64,000 bases of DNA from assembly GCF_900460065.1 (NCBI RefSeq), contig NZ_UAVD01000026.1, positions 186,001-250,000 of the forward strand. Direction: 5' to 3'. Position numbers and translations under genes: made by a program. Positions 33,358 through 41,928 of the stretch are shown piece by piece. This stretch comes from Streptomyces griseus. GTDB lineage: Bacteria; Actinomycetota; Actinomycetes; Streptomycetales; Streptomycetaceae. The stretch's first letter is position 1, and each line of letters begins with the position of its first letter. The notes beneath the pieces were generated by a model, which worked only from the letters and a program-made list of their open reading frames with translations, was not told the origin of the DNA and made no database searches.

Positions 33358-35202
33358 GTGGACTGGAAGCAAGCATGGTCGACCACCGCCCACACCACCA
33401 ACAGCGCACTCGATTCCCTCACCCCCCTGTGCGCGCCGTTCGCCGCCCGTTGGGATCTTGAGGCGGACCGACGGAACAAGCTCCGCACCCCGGAGCACCT
33501 CAAGGCGCTCATGGCAGCGCAAAAGGAGCACAACGGCGCGCGCTCCACGCACGCCACCGCCAAGAGCCAGCAGCTCACCGCGCGCGCCGCATCCAACAAC
33601 CCGTTCGCCGCCGGACGTCGGGCCGCGCGGGTGGCGAGCAAGGCCGCCGCCCGGCACGAGCGCGACACCCGCGCCAAGCTCAAGGCCGCGCGGGTGAACT
33701 ACCCCAGCACGCTCAAGGCCCGTGCGATTCAGGCGCACTCGGTGCACGCCGTGCCGAGCGCTGTTGCGTCCGCGCTCATGTCCACCTCGCACCTCACCCT
33801 GTGGCCGGCCGCCACCTCGGCCGTGCTGGTCGGGGCGAACGTGGCCGCGCTCGCGCTCGGGCGGCGCAAGCTGCGGGTGGCGGTCGATGAGTCGGTGTCG
33901 CTGGAGGAGCGGCAGCTCATGGAACGGCTGGATCCGTCGTACTGGGTGGAGCACGCTCCGGATCGTGGTCTGTCGGGCACGGTGACCACGCCCCCTGCCA
34001 TCGAGCCGGGCGGCATCCGCTGCGAGATCCGTCTAGATGGGACGTGGACGGTCAAGACGCTCGCGGACAAGGCCGACTCGGTGCGGGCGCTGCTCGGGGC
34101 GCGCACCGCGCTGCGCATACGGATCACGTCCGCCTCGCGCGGCGGGTGGGCCGTGGTGACGTTGGCGACGCGGTCGGCAGCCGCGGGGGTTTCCTCGCTG
34201 TGGACCCCGGACCGGATTCCGTCCGACCCGCTGATGATGAGCCTCGCGCTGGATACCGAGACCGGCGATGAGGTCCTGGTGCCGTTCGATGAGCGGCTGT
34301 TGGTGTCCGGCGCGTCCGGTACCGGCAAGTCCTGGTCGTTCCGCCCACTCATGGCCACCGCGCACCTGCGCGGGGACCTGCTGCTCATCGACGGCAAGGG
34401 CGAAGAGGCCAATATCTGGGAAGCCGCGTGCCGCGTCGCCGTGGAACGCGACGAGATCACCGACGCCGTGGACGAAGCACACGGCGAGATGACCCGCCGC
34501 AAGGTCGACATGAAGCAGCGCGGGATCAGCGTGTGGGACGGCCGACAGCTCACCGTCGTCGTGGACGAGGGACAGGTCATCCTCGCCCTGATCGCCAAGG
34601 ACAAAGACCGCCTCCAACGCCTGATCGAACTCTCCTCTCTCGGGCGCTCGCGCGGCGTCGTGCTGTGGTGGGCCACCCAGTACCCGCTCACCGACGGTGG
34701 GGCGCCGGGCGTGCACAAGCTGATCGCCCCCAACCTCCTCACCCGGTTCTCGCTGCGAGTGGCCGGCACCACCCAGGCCCAGGTGGCGCTGGACGACTGC
34801 GCGCACTACGCCCCGCACCAGATCCCCGACGGGCGCGAGTACCGCGGGCACGGCTATCTCAAGGGCTACGGGCCGCGCATGCTGCGCACCTGGACCCTGG
34901 ACGACGCAGGCGTACGAGCCCTGCCCAAGTCGATTTGGTCCCCCGCGAAGACGTCGGGTGGCTCCTCGCTGCGCCCGCCGCTGCACCTGGTCAAGGGCAC
35001 CGCCGCGCCGTCCGGGATGGCGTCCAACCGGGACAAGGTGCTCGCCGCGGTGCAGTCCGGGGCGCGCACCGCGCGGGACGTGGCAGATGCGACCGGCCTG
35101 AACAAGGGCACCGTCTCCCGCGAGATCAAGGCCCTCACCGCGAGCGGAGCACTGCACCGCACCGCTGACGGGATGCTCCTGCCCGGCCAGCAAGCAGCCT
35201 GA
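33358..35202 (+). CDS. traB: TraB-type FtsK/SpoIIIE conjugal DNA translocase
   Basis: A 614-residue protein. The N-terminal region is basic and Ala-rich with a hydrophobic pair (about 140-165) for membrane attachment. The motor domain has Walker A GASGTGKS (from about residue 318), Walker B LTVVVDEG and a conserved WATQYP motif. The C-terminal winged-helix (ARTARDVADATGLNKGTVSR) should read the clt repeats. Such proteins pump double-stranded DNA between hyphae. GTG 33358 is preceded by GGAGGA. Confidence 0.9.
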   Translation: MDWKQAWSTTAHTTNSALDSLTPLCAPFAARWDLEADRRNKLRTPEHLKALMAAQKEHNGARSTHATAKSQQLTARAASNNPFAAGRRAARVASKAAARHERDTRAKLKAARVNYPSTLKARAIQAHSVHAVPSAVASALMSTSHLTLWPAATSAVLVGANVAALALGRRKLRVAVDESVSLEERQLMERLDPSYWVEHAPDRGLSGTVTTPPAIEPGGIRCEIRLDGTWTVKTLADKADSVRALLGARTALRIRITSASRGGWAVVTLATRSAAAGVSSLWTPDRIPSDPLMMSLALDTETGDEVLVPFDERLLVSGASGTGKSWSFRPLMATAHLRGDLLLIDGKGEEANIWEAACRVAVERDEITDAVDEAHGEMTRRKVDMKQRGISVWDGRQLTVVVDEGQVILALIAKDKDRLQRLIELSSLGRSRGVVLWWATQYPLTDGGAPGVHKLIAPNLLTRFSLRVAGTTQAQVALDDCAHYAPHQIPDGREYRGHGYLKGYGPRMLRTWTLDDAGVRALPKSIWSPAKTSGGSSLRPPLHLVKGTAAPSGMASNRDKVLAAVQSGARTARDVADATGLNKGTVSREIKALTASGALHRTADGMLLPGQQAA

Positions 35203-35294
35203 CCACTCCAGCGGAATGACAACGGCGGCCCCCTCACGCCAATGAATCGGGGCCGCCGCCAATCCAGCACGTCTAGGAACTGGAGACCTCCAGC

Positions 35295-36035
35295 ATGACC
35301 CAACCCACCGACATCCGGCGAGTCCCCGCCGGTCTCGAACCCTTCCGTGTGCTCGATGCGTTCTCGTGCATCGGGGGCGCCACTCGTGGCTACCGGCGCG
35401 CGTTCGGGCCGAACTGCCACGTCACCGGCGTGGACATTCAGGCGCAGCCGGACTACTGCGGTGACGTCTTCCACCAGGGCGACGCGATCGAGTACATCCG
35501 CGCGCACGGCCACAAATTCGACTTCATCCACGTCTCCCCGCCGTGCCAGGGCGAGGGCGCCCCGACCAAGGGCACCAACGCCGCTCGCAACGCCGCGATC
35601 GGCCGCACCTACCCCCGGCTCATCGTGCCGACCCGGGCCGCGCTGGAGGCAACGGGCCGGCCGTACGTGATCGAGAACGTGGCTGGCTCCGACGTGCGCA
35701 AGGACATCCGCCTGTGCGGAGAACAGTTCGGCCTGGCGGTGCTCATGCACCGCTACTTCGAACTCGGAGGCTGGACGTTCCCGCAGCCTGCCCACCCGCG
35801 CCACCGTGGACGGGTGCGTGGTTGGCGGCACGGCGAGTACCACGAGGGCCCCTACGTCGCCGCGTACGGCAAAGGCGGCGGCAAGGCCACGGTGGAGGAG
35901 ATCCGGGAAGCCAAGGGAATCGACTGGTCCACTGATCACCTGCGTCTGCGTGAAGCGCTCCCGCCCGCATACACGCAGTGGATCGGGGCCGCCTACCTCA
36001 CCACCCTCGCCCCCCGGCTGGAGGTGGCGGCATGA
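35295..36035 (+). CDS. DNA cytosine-5 methyltransferase-like protein
   Basis: A 246-residue protein with motif I DAFSCIGGATRGYRRAFG, motif IV SPPCQ (catalytic C84) and motif VI YVIENVAG. It is shorter than typical C5 enzymes and the target-recognition region is reduced. No cognate nuclease is adjacent, so it is probably an orphan methylase protecting the element against restriction. It overlaps the prim-pol gene (ATGA). Confidence 0.82.
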   Translation: MTQPTDIRRVPAGLEPFRVLDAFSCIGGATRGYRRAFGPNCHVTGVDIQAQPDYCGDVFHQGDAIEYIRAHGHKFDFIHVSPPCQGEGAPTKGTNAARNAAIGRTYPRLIVPTRAALEATGRPYVIENVAGSDVRKDIRLCGEQFGLAVLMHRYFELGGWTFPQPAHPRHRGRVRGWRHGEYHEGPYVAAYGKGGGKATVEEIREAKGIDWSTDHLRLREALPPAYTQWIGAAYLTTLAPRLEVAA

Positions 36036-36865
36036 GCGAGCACCTGCGCACCGCGCTCACCCTCGCCGCCCACGGCGTGCCCCCGTTGCCACTGCGAGTG
36101 GGCAAGGTGCCGTTCGGGAACTGCCCGACCTGCGCGCGCAACGCGTGCGGTGGCCGGCCGAACATGAAGACCCCCGGCCCCTGCACCTGCTCGCAGCCGT
36201 GCCACGGGTGGGCCGCCGCCACCACCGACCCGAACGTCATCAACTCGACGCCGTGGGAGCGGGCGTGGCGGAAGGCGGCGGGCGTGGCCTACCACCCCGG
36301 CGGCGCCGGGGTGACCGTCGTGGACCTCGACAACGCGAAAGCCATCGCGTGGGCCCGTGCGAGCCTGCCCGCCACCCGGACCGTGCCGACAACCCGAGGC
36401 GAGCACTGGATCTACCGGGGCATCATGCAGGGTGCCAACGGCGTGCGACCCGGCGTCGACATCAAGTCGACCATGGCCTACGCGCGGTGGCTCGGGCCCG
36501 GCGCCGGCACCATGGCGGCCCTGCCGGACGTCGTGCGCGCGCTGACCGTGAAGGCGCCGGCCCCGGCCCGGCCGGTGGCCGTCACGGTGCCCGCGTCGAG
36601 CGCGAGCGGGGTCTGCCCGCACCGCACGCCGACCTATCTGGACCGTGGGATCGCGATGGCGGAGCAGCGCATCACCGAGGCCCGAGAGGCGGTGCACGCG
36701 ACCGTGTACCGGGCGTTCCTGGCGGTGCTGTCCACGCACGGCCGGTGCGGCTGCCTCACCGAGACGCACACCGCCCGGTTGTTCACCGCCGCGCAGGCCA
36801 AGGGCGAGAGCGCCCGGCACTGCACCGAGGCGTGGACCAACGCCCTGACCACGTTGGGACTGTAG
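36032..36865 (+). CDS. Bifunctional DNA primase/polymerase (prim-pol)
   Basis: A 277-residue protein with the prim-pol start (ALTLAAHGVPPLPLRVGK), a Cys-rich loop (NCPTCARNACGG) and the catalytic VVDLDN acidic pair. The TTRGEHWIYRG and PGVDIKS strands of the archaeo-eukaryotic primase fold follow. It should prime and extend element DNA together with the Rep ATPase 3 bp downstream. Confidence 0.85.
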   Translation: MSEHLRTALTLAAHGVPPLPLRVGKVPFGNCPTCARNACGGRPNMKTPGPCTCSQPCHGWAAATTDPNVINSTPWERAWRKAAGVAYHPGGAGVTVVDLDNAKAIAWARASLPATRTVPTTRGEHWIYRGIMQGANGVRPGVDIKSTMAYARWLGPGAGTMAALPDVVRALTVKAPAPARPVAVTVPASSASGVCPHRTPTYLDRGIAMAEQRITEAREAVHATVYRAFLAVLSTHGRCGCLTETHTARLFTAAQAKGESARHCTEAWTNALTTLGL

Positions 36866-36867
36866 CC

Positions 36868-38343
36868 ATGGCTGAGGACGACAAGACCCCTGCCCGCGAG
36901 ATCATCGCGGACTACGCGCAGGAACACTTTCGGTACTTCCGAACCGCTGATGGGACCGTGTACGCGCAGAAGAACGGCCACCCCGTCGCCCGTCCGATCC
37001 GCTCCCAGGGCACCACCGGCAGCCACCGACAGGAACTCATGGTCGGCCTGTACCGGGACGGGCGCGGCGCGTTCAACGGGTCCGCGATCAAAGAGGCGCT
37101 GGACCTGATCGAAGCACTCGCCCTCACGGAGCAGGTGCAGCCCGTGTACATCCGCGTGGCTCCCGGGTTCGACGGGGCGACGTGGCTGGACCTGGGCCGC
37201 GACGACGGGAAGTCCGTGCGCATCCACCCCACCGGGTGGGACATCACCGTCCCCGACCCGCGTGAGGTGTGCTGGCGGCGCACCCAGCTCACCGGGGAAC
37301 TGCCCCTGCCGGCCAAGGACACCGGCGGCAAGGGCATCGACCTGCTGATGCGGCTGTGCAACTTCGCCAACGCCGAAACCGAGTGCCTGGCCATCGTGTG
37401 GCTGATCGGCTGCCTCGGACCGTCCGTGCCGGTCCCCGCGCCGTTCCTCACCGGCCCGCAGGGAGCGGGCAAGTCCACCGGGGGCCGGATGCTCACCCGG
37501 ATCATCGAAGGGATGAGCGGTGACCTGCGCCGTGCGCCGAAGGACGAGGAAAGCCTGATCGCGGCCGTGGCCGCGGGATGGGTCACCGCACTGGACAACC
37601 TCTCCCACGTGACGCCGGACCTGTCGGATGCGATGTGCTGCATCGTGACCGGAGCCGAGAGCGTCAAGCGGGCCCTGTTCACCGACGGGGACGTCTTCCG
37701 CGTCGGCTACCGCCGGCCCCTGCTCCTGACCGGCATCGACGTCGGTGTCATCCGCCCCGACCTCGCGGATCGGCTCCTACCGCTGCGGTTGGAGCGGCCC
37801 AAGGTCCGGCGCACCGAGGCCGAACTGTGGGCCGACTACGCCGAAGTGCTGCCCGTCGTGCTCGGCTCGCTCCTGGACCTCACCGTCAAAGTCCGCGCCG
37901 TGCAGGCGGAGACCCCCACCGATCTGCGCATGGCGGACTTCGCCCATCTGTGCGCGCAGTTCGACGCCGCGACCGGCCTCGGGGCGCTGCCCGCCTACCG
38001 GGCCAGTCTGGACGACCTGAATGACGACGTGATCGAGGGCGACCTGTTGGCGCAGACCGTCCTTCTGCACGCCGAGACCATCGAGCCGTGTACGGCGCAG
38101 CGGATGACGTCCACGGAGTGGCTTGCCTGCCTCAGCGGCCTCTACAGCGGCGAAGGCTGCCGTCCCCTGCCCAAGGGGTGGCCGACCACCGGCAAAGTCC
38201 TCTCGGACCGCCTCAAGCGCCTCCAGCCCACCCTGGCGGCTCGCCGTGTGGTCGTGGACGCGGGCCGCACCAAAGCGGGCCGCTACCTCGAAATGACCCG
38301 CACACTCCCCCCTGCCCCGCACGAGCAGAAACGGGCGTTCTGA
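36868..38343 (+). CDS. Rep-type P-loop ATPase/helicase of the AICE
   Basis: A 491-residue protein with Walker A GPQGAGKS (about 196-203), a Walker B-like TALDNLS and an arginine-rich sensor region (RPDLADRLLPLRLERPKVRR), as in superfamily 3-like replicative helicases. It forms a replication module with the prim-pol gene. A 38-bp palindrome and an iteron-like array follow, which it may act on. Confidence 0.8.
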   Translation: MAEDDKTPAREIIADYAQEHFRYFRTADGTVYAQKNGHPVARPIRSQGTTGSHRQELMVGLYRDGRGAFNGSAIKEALDLIEALALTEQVQPVYIRVAPGFDGATWLDLGRDDGKSVRIHPTGWDITVPDPREVCWRRTQLTGELPLPAKDTGGKGIDLLMRLCNFANAETECLAIVWLIGCLGPSVPVPAPFLTGPQGAGKSTGGRMLTRIIEGMSGDLRRAPKDEESLIAAVAAGWVTALDNLSHVTPDLSDAMCCIVTGAESVKRALFTDGDVFRVGYRRPLLLTGIDVGVIRPDLADRLLPLRLERPKVRRTEAELWADYAEVLPVVLGSLLDLTVKVRAVQAETPTDLRMADFAHLCAQFDAATGLGALPAYRASLDDLNDDVIEGDLLAQTVLLHAETIEPCTAQRMTSTEWLACLSGLYSGEGCRPLPKGWPTTGKVLSDRLKRLQPTLAARRVVVDAGRTKAGRYLEMTRTLPPAPHEQKRAF

Positions 38344-38364
38344 CCCGCGACCCGCACGCTCAAG

Positions 38365-38402
38365 CGAACTGCAAGAGGAGCACGTGCTCCTCTTGCAGTT
38401 CG
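38365..38402. terminator. 38-bp perfect palindrome after rep
   Basis: CGAACTGCAAGAGGAGCAC is followed directly by its complement with no loop, 22 bp after the rep stop. It may be a bidirectional terminator, or a cruciform belonging to the replication origin. Confidence 0.6.
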
Positions 38403-38510
38403 GCGGAACGCCGCCCCAAAGTCGCGCCGCGCAGCGGCCCCTTCTTCACGCTCTGAGGCGCACCCAAGTACTACAGACAAGCCCCTTCTTTGTCCTAAGT
38501 AGGAAGGCGT

Positions 38511-38717
38511 TGCGTCACCCACGTCACCCGGGCCGGAAAACGGCTGCTGACCTGCGCCTACAGCGGTGACGCAGACGGTTTTCTCTGCGTCATCCTGCGT
38601 CATCTGCGTCACCCGGTGACGCAACCAATGACGCGGCGGTGACGCAGACCCGATCCACCATGTCACCCAAAACCGCAGGTCAGAGCACCAAATGACGCTG
38701 GTGGCGAGGGTGACGCA
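38511..38717. repeat. Iteron-like TGCGTCA/TGACGCA array
   Basis: Eight exact copies of TGCGTCA or its complement start at 38511, 38567, 38586, 38596, 38605, 38617, 38640 and 38711. Two near copies start at 38629 and 38693. They lie between rep and xis in otherwise non-coding DNA. They are candidate Rep-binding iterons or Xis/repressor sites. Confidence 0.65.
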
Positions 38718-38796
38718 GAAATCCAAGCCTCGGACACGTACGGGCCCTATCTCAAATAGTCCACCTCTTCCGCCACGCTCCCGGAGGTTCGTCGTC

Positions 38797-38994
38797 GTGC
38801 CCAGCGCCATTCCTGATCTACCCGAAGCGCTCACCGTTCCCGAGGTCATGCGCGCGCTGCGTCTCAGCCGCAGCAAGGTCTACGACCTCTTTCGCTCCAG
38901 ACAACTCGAAAGTTTCACCGCTGGCCGTGCCCGTCGAGTCCCGGTCGCCGCCGTACGCCAATACATGCAAGACCGACTTGAGGAGGCCGCCTGA
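38797..38994 (+). CDS. xis: Excisionase (Xis), MerR-like HTH
   Basis: A 65-residue protein: ALTVPEVMRALRLSRSKVYD, then LFRSRQLESFTAGRARRVPV and a short C-terminal helix. This is the classic small winged-helix excisionase. GTG 38797 has GGAGG upstream; the frame extends to 38692 through the repeat array without similarity. Its stop overlaps the integrase ATG, so Xis and Int are coupled. Confidence 0.85.
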   Translation: MPSAIPDLPEALTVPEVMRALRLSRSKVYDLFRSRQLESFTAGRARRVPVAAVRQYMQDRLEEAA

Positions 38995-40265
38995 TGGCCA
39001 AGCGCCGCGCTAATGGCGAAGGAACGATCACCAAGCGCAAGGATGGTCGCTACCAAGCAGCCGCTTACGTCTTCCGCCCCGATGGGACCCGGACGAGGAA
39101 GTTCGCCTACGGCAAGACCCGCGAGGAAGTCGCCTCGCAGCTCACGGAGATGCAGGAGATGACCCGACAGGGCATCCCCGCGGCCTCGTCCACGATGGCG
39201 TTCGGGGACTACCTGACCTACTGGTTGGCCACCATCGCCCCGGAACGGCTCAAGCCCGCGACGCTGAACAGTTATGAGGGACTGTCCCGCCTCTACATCC
39301 GCCCCGCGCTCGGTAAAAAGCGTCTCAACCGACTGTCTCCGGCAGACGTGCGGCGGTTCCTAGCCGAATTCAAGGCTGCCTGCCTCTGCTGCCTGCGGGG
39401 TGCCGACGAGGAGCGGCCGGAGGACAAGCGCACGTGCTGCGCCGTGGGCCGCTGCTGCAAGCGCCGCCCATCGGCCCGCACGGTCCAGTACATCCACGCG
39501 GTGTTGCGGTCCGCGCTGCAACAAGCGATCCGGGAGGAACTGATCGCGCGCAACGTCGCTCGGATCGTGGAAACTCCCACGGTCGAACCCAAGGAGGTGC
39601 GTCCGTTGGACGCAGCCGAGGTCCGCCTGCTGCTCAAGACCGCTCGGCCTCATCGCCTCTACGCTCTTTGGCTGCTGCTCGTGTCCACCGGCCTGCGCCG
39701 CGGGGAAGCTCTCGGGCTCACGTGGGCAGACGTCGACCTCACGGCCGGCACGCTCCGGGTTCGGCGGAACGTGCAGCGCATCCGACGGGAATTGATCTTC
39801 GGTACGCCCAAGACGATGCGGTCCGTCCGTACGATCTCCTTGCCCAAGAGCTGCGTGCAGGCGCTCACTGCGCACCGGACGCAGCAGGAGCGCGAGCAGA
39901 AGGTGGCCGGAGCCAAGTGGCAGCAGACTCCGGGGCAACCGGCCGGACTCGTCTTCACCACGTTGACCGGTCGGGTGACGGACCCGCGCAGCCTGAACCG
40001 GATGCTCACCATCCTGTGCCGCGACGCGAAGGTGAGACGCGTACGCGTGCACGACCTTCGGCACACCTGCGCGTCCCTGCTGCTCGCTCAGGGCGTCGAC
40101 GCGCGGACCATCATGGAGACGCTCGGGCACAGCACGATCACGATGACGCTCGACACCTACGCCCACGTGATGGGGTCGACGCTGCGCGCGGCTGCGGAGC
40201 AGATGGACGACGCGCTCGGACTCGAAGATGTGGACGACGACCCGGAGGGCGAGAACGCCGCCTGA
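38994..40265 (+). CDS. int: Tyrosine site-specific integrase of element B
   Basis: A 423-residue recombinase. It has an N-terminal AP2-like arm-binding domain (about 1-55), a SAM-like core-binding domain (about 70-190) and a catalytic domain with STGLRRGE (Arg, about 234), HDLRHT, LGHSTI and DTYAH (Tyr, about 388). All are intact. A Cys-rich insert (CLCC, then TCC and RCC) interrupts the core-binding domain as in the element A relic. It should recombine the 44-bp att core in tRNA-Arg. Confidence 0.92.
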   Translation: MAKRRANGEGTITKRKDGRYQAAAYVFRPDGTRTRKFAYGKTREEVASQLTEMQEMTRQGIPAASSTMAFGDYLTYWLATIAPERLKPATLNSYEGLSRLYIRPALGKKRLNRLSPADVRRFLAEFKAACLCCLRGADEERPEDKRTCCAVGRCCKRRPSARTVQYIHAVLRSALQQAIREELIARNVARIVETPTVEPKEVRPLDAAEVRLLLKTARPHRLYALWLLLVSTGLRRGEALGLTWADVDLTAGTLRVRRNVQRIRRELIFGTPKTMRSVRTISLPKSCVQALTAHRTQQEREQKVAGAKWQQTPGQPAGLVFTTLTGRVTDPRSLNRMLTILCRDAKVRRVRVHDLRHTCASLLLAQGVDARTIMETLGHSTITMTLDTYAHVMGSTLRAAAEQMDDALGLEDVDDDPEGENAA

Positions 40266-40283
40266 GGGGCCATTCCGGGGGCG

Positions 40284-40305
40284 TTGATGTCACCCGCTGA
40301 TGTCA
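40284..40305. repeat. Arm-type integrase sites, right end of element B
   Basis: TTGATGTCA (40284-40292) and CTGATGTCA (40297-40305), 13 bp apart, mirror the left-end pair at 25128-25149. Confidence 0.65.
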
Positions 40306-40340
40306 AAGGCCCCGCCGGGCGAACCGGCGGGGCCTTTGAC
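40302..40340. terminator. Bidirectional terminator between int and tRNA-Arg
   Basis: GTCAAAGGCCCCGCCGG and its exact complement form a 17-bp stem with loop GCGAA. It is U-rich on both sides of the stem base, so it can serve the integrase and the tRNA transcript. Confidence 0.8.
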
Positions 40341-40343
40341 CTG

Positions 40344-40387
40344 TGTGCACTCGGCAGGATTCGAACCTGCAACCTTCTGATCCGTAG
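40344..40387. repeat. att copy 3 inside tRNA-Arg
   Basis: A 44-bp core identical to the copies at 21882 and 24988. It covers the tRNA 3' end to the anticodon loop, so integration regenerates a complete tRNA here. Confidence 0.9.
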
Positions 40388-40418
40388 TCAGATGCTCTAT
40401 CCGTTAAGCTACGAGTGC
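40346..40418 (-). tRNA. tRNA-Arg (anticodon ACG)
   Basis: A 73-nt cloverleaf on the minus strand. The acceptor stem is GCACTCG/CGAGTGC with discriminator A, the anticodon loop CTACGGA and the T arm GCAGGTTCGAATCCTGC. CCA is not encoded. It is the integration target of elements A and B. Confidence 0.95.
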
Positions 40419-40620
40419 TTGGCGTTCCGGGCTTTTTTCTCCCCGGTCGGCGTTGCGAGAACAACATTACATGACCTGCGCCGTGACGCGAAATCCATTG
40501 GCCGCACCGCCGCCGACCTGCGGAAACAGCCTCCAGCGGACCGTCTCGGCCACCCTCCCGGACCAGCCGTCGGCCGGCTTCGGCACCCCCCTGCGCGCCC
40601 CCCAGGTGTCCCGGAACGGC

Positions 40621-40651
40621 CGAAGCCCCGTGCCAGGGGCACGGGGCTTCG
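40621..40651. terminator. Terminator of tRNA-Ser(GCT)
   Basis: GAAGCCCCGTGCC and GGCACGGGGCTTC form a 13-bp stem (14 with the outer C-G pair) with loop AGG, immediately 3' of the minus-strand tRNA. Confidence 0.75.
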
Positions 40652-40659
40652 GGGTGGAG

Positions 40660-40750
40660 CGGAGGCGGAGGGATTTGAACCCTCGATGGGCTTTAAGACC
40701 CAAACCGCATTAGCAGTGCGGCGCCATAGACCGGACTAGGCGACGCCTCC
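40660..40750 (-). tRNA. tRNA-Ser (anticodon GCT)
   Basis: A 91-nt class II tRNA. The acceptor is GGAGGCG/CGCCTCC with discriminator G and the anticodon loop CTGCTAA. A long variable arm precedes the T arm GAGGGTTCAAATCCCTC. Confidence 0.95.
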
Positions 40751-41048
40751 TCCACACACCTCGCGCGGACGCGAGTGGTGCGTGCAGATGATGACACAGT
40801 CGAGCGTCGTGCCACCAATCGCCGCCAACGTTACTAGGCCCGCGGGTGCCAGGGCAAAGCAGTTCGGCGTGGTGCCGCAACGTCCGGGCGTGGTGCGCGT
40901 TAGAGAGGGGTGGGGGCCACGGTCTCCGCCAGTCGTCCGTCGTCGTCGCCCGTCAGTCGTCCGTCAGCCGTGGCGTCCGGGCGGGTCGGTGATCACCCGT
41001 GACCACCGCCCGTGGCCGACACCGCCGCAGAGATCCTGGAGCTTCCGC

Positions 41049-41624
41049 ATGCTGCGCCGTCTCGCCCTCACCGCCGTCGTCTCGCTCGCCGCCCTCGCCG
41101 CCGCCGTGCCGGCGTCCACCGCCACCGCCTCCGGGTCCCTCGGCCCCACGCCCGCCGCCGTGCCCACCTCCGGGCCGCTCGCCGCCGCCCGGCCCGCCCT
41201 CGGGCCGCTGCCCATGCCCATGCCCCTCCCGCTGCCCGGCTTCCTGGACGGCGGGGACGGGGCGGGCCCGGGCGAGGCGGGCGAGGCGCTGACGCGGCTC
41301 ACCGTGTCCGTCGAGAACACCGGGGTCGCCGGGGCCGACGGCACCTTCGAGCTGGAGTGCGGGCCCACCGGGGGCAGCCACCCGCGGGGGCAGGCGGCCT
41401 GTGACCGGCTGGCGGAGGCCGGCGCCACCCGGGCCGGGCGGCAGGAGCTGTTCCGGCCGACCCCCGAGGGCACGATGTGCACGATGATCCACGGCGGTGA
41501 CGCCTTCGCACGCATCGTGGGCACCTGGGAGGGGCGGGCCGTGGACACCACCGCGAGCCGCCGCGACGGATGCGAGATCGCCCGCTGGAACAGCCTCGTA
41601 CCGGTGCTCCCGGACGTCCGATAG
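41049..41624 (+). CDS. SSI-family secreted serine protease inhibitor
   Basis: A 191-residue protein. A signal peptide (MLRRLALTAVVSLAALAAAV, AxA site) and a Pro/Leu-rich linker (about 50-80) precede a Streptomyces subtilisin inhibitor domain. That domain has LTVSVENTGV, LECGPTGGSHP, a conserved CTMIHGGD reactive-site region and a DGCEIARWNS end. Four cysteines can form the two family disulfides. It inhibits secreted subtilisin- or trypsin-like proteases. ATG 41049 has GGAG 8 nt upstream. The linker is longer than in typical SSI. Confidence 0.88.
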   Translation: MLRRLALTAVVSLAALAAAVPASTATASGSLGPTPAAVPTSGPLAAARPALGPLPMPMPLPLPGFLDGGDGAGPGEAGEALTRLTVSVENTGVAGADGTFELECGPTGGSHPRGQAACDRLAEAGATRAGRQELFRPTPEGTMCTMIHGGDAFARIVGTWEGRAVDTTASRRDGCEIARWNSLVPVLPDVR

Positions 41625-41690
41625 CCCGTCGGCGACGGCGCGAAAGCGTTCTCCTTCCCGCCCCTGACGCGGTCGGCCCCGGGCATGGGC

Positions 41691-41709
41691 GCGCCCCCGA
41701 AAGGGGCGC
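41691..41709 (+). terminator. Hairpin terminator after SSI gene
   Basis: GCGCCCC-CGAAA-GGGGCGC, a 7-bp GC stem 66 bp after the stop. Confidence 0.5.
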
Positions 41710-41928
41710 CCGCGCCCGGTGTCCGCGCACGTCACGGGGTGCGAGGACGCTCACGTCATGGGCCCGTGGCGTACACGGCGCGCACAGAACCTTGGTGAGA
41801 GCTCCCCCTCATCCGCCGCCCCCGGGGCCTCCCCTGGCCTTAGACTCCTCCAGTGACAGTCTGCGGCCCGAGGGGCAAGATGGGGCCCGCTGTCGGCAAG
41901 GTGCGGTAATCAGGGAGGAAGCGTCGTC

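Larger units (their letters stand above)
24988..40387. mobile_element. Integrative element B, 15.4-kb AICE in tRNA-Arg(ACG)
   Basis: It is bounded by 44-bp att copies 2 and 3, with matching arm-type repeats at 25128-25149 and 40284-40305. It carries the full AICE set: Int, Xis, Rep ATPase, prim-pol, TraB translocase and Spd-like membrane proteins. A cargo block of DprA/PRTase, trypsin-like, PP2C-like and HTH-sensor genes occupies the left third. The integrase catalytic residues are intact, so the element looks mobile. Right-end integration keeps the tRNA-Arg gene whole. Confidence 0.88.
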
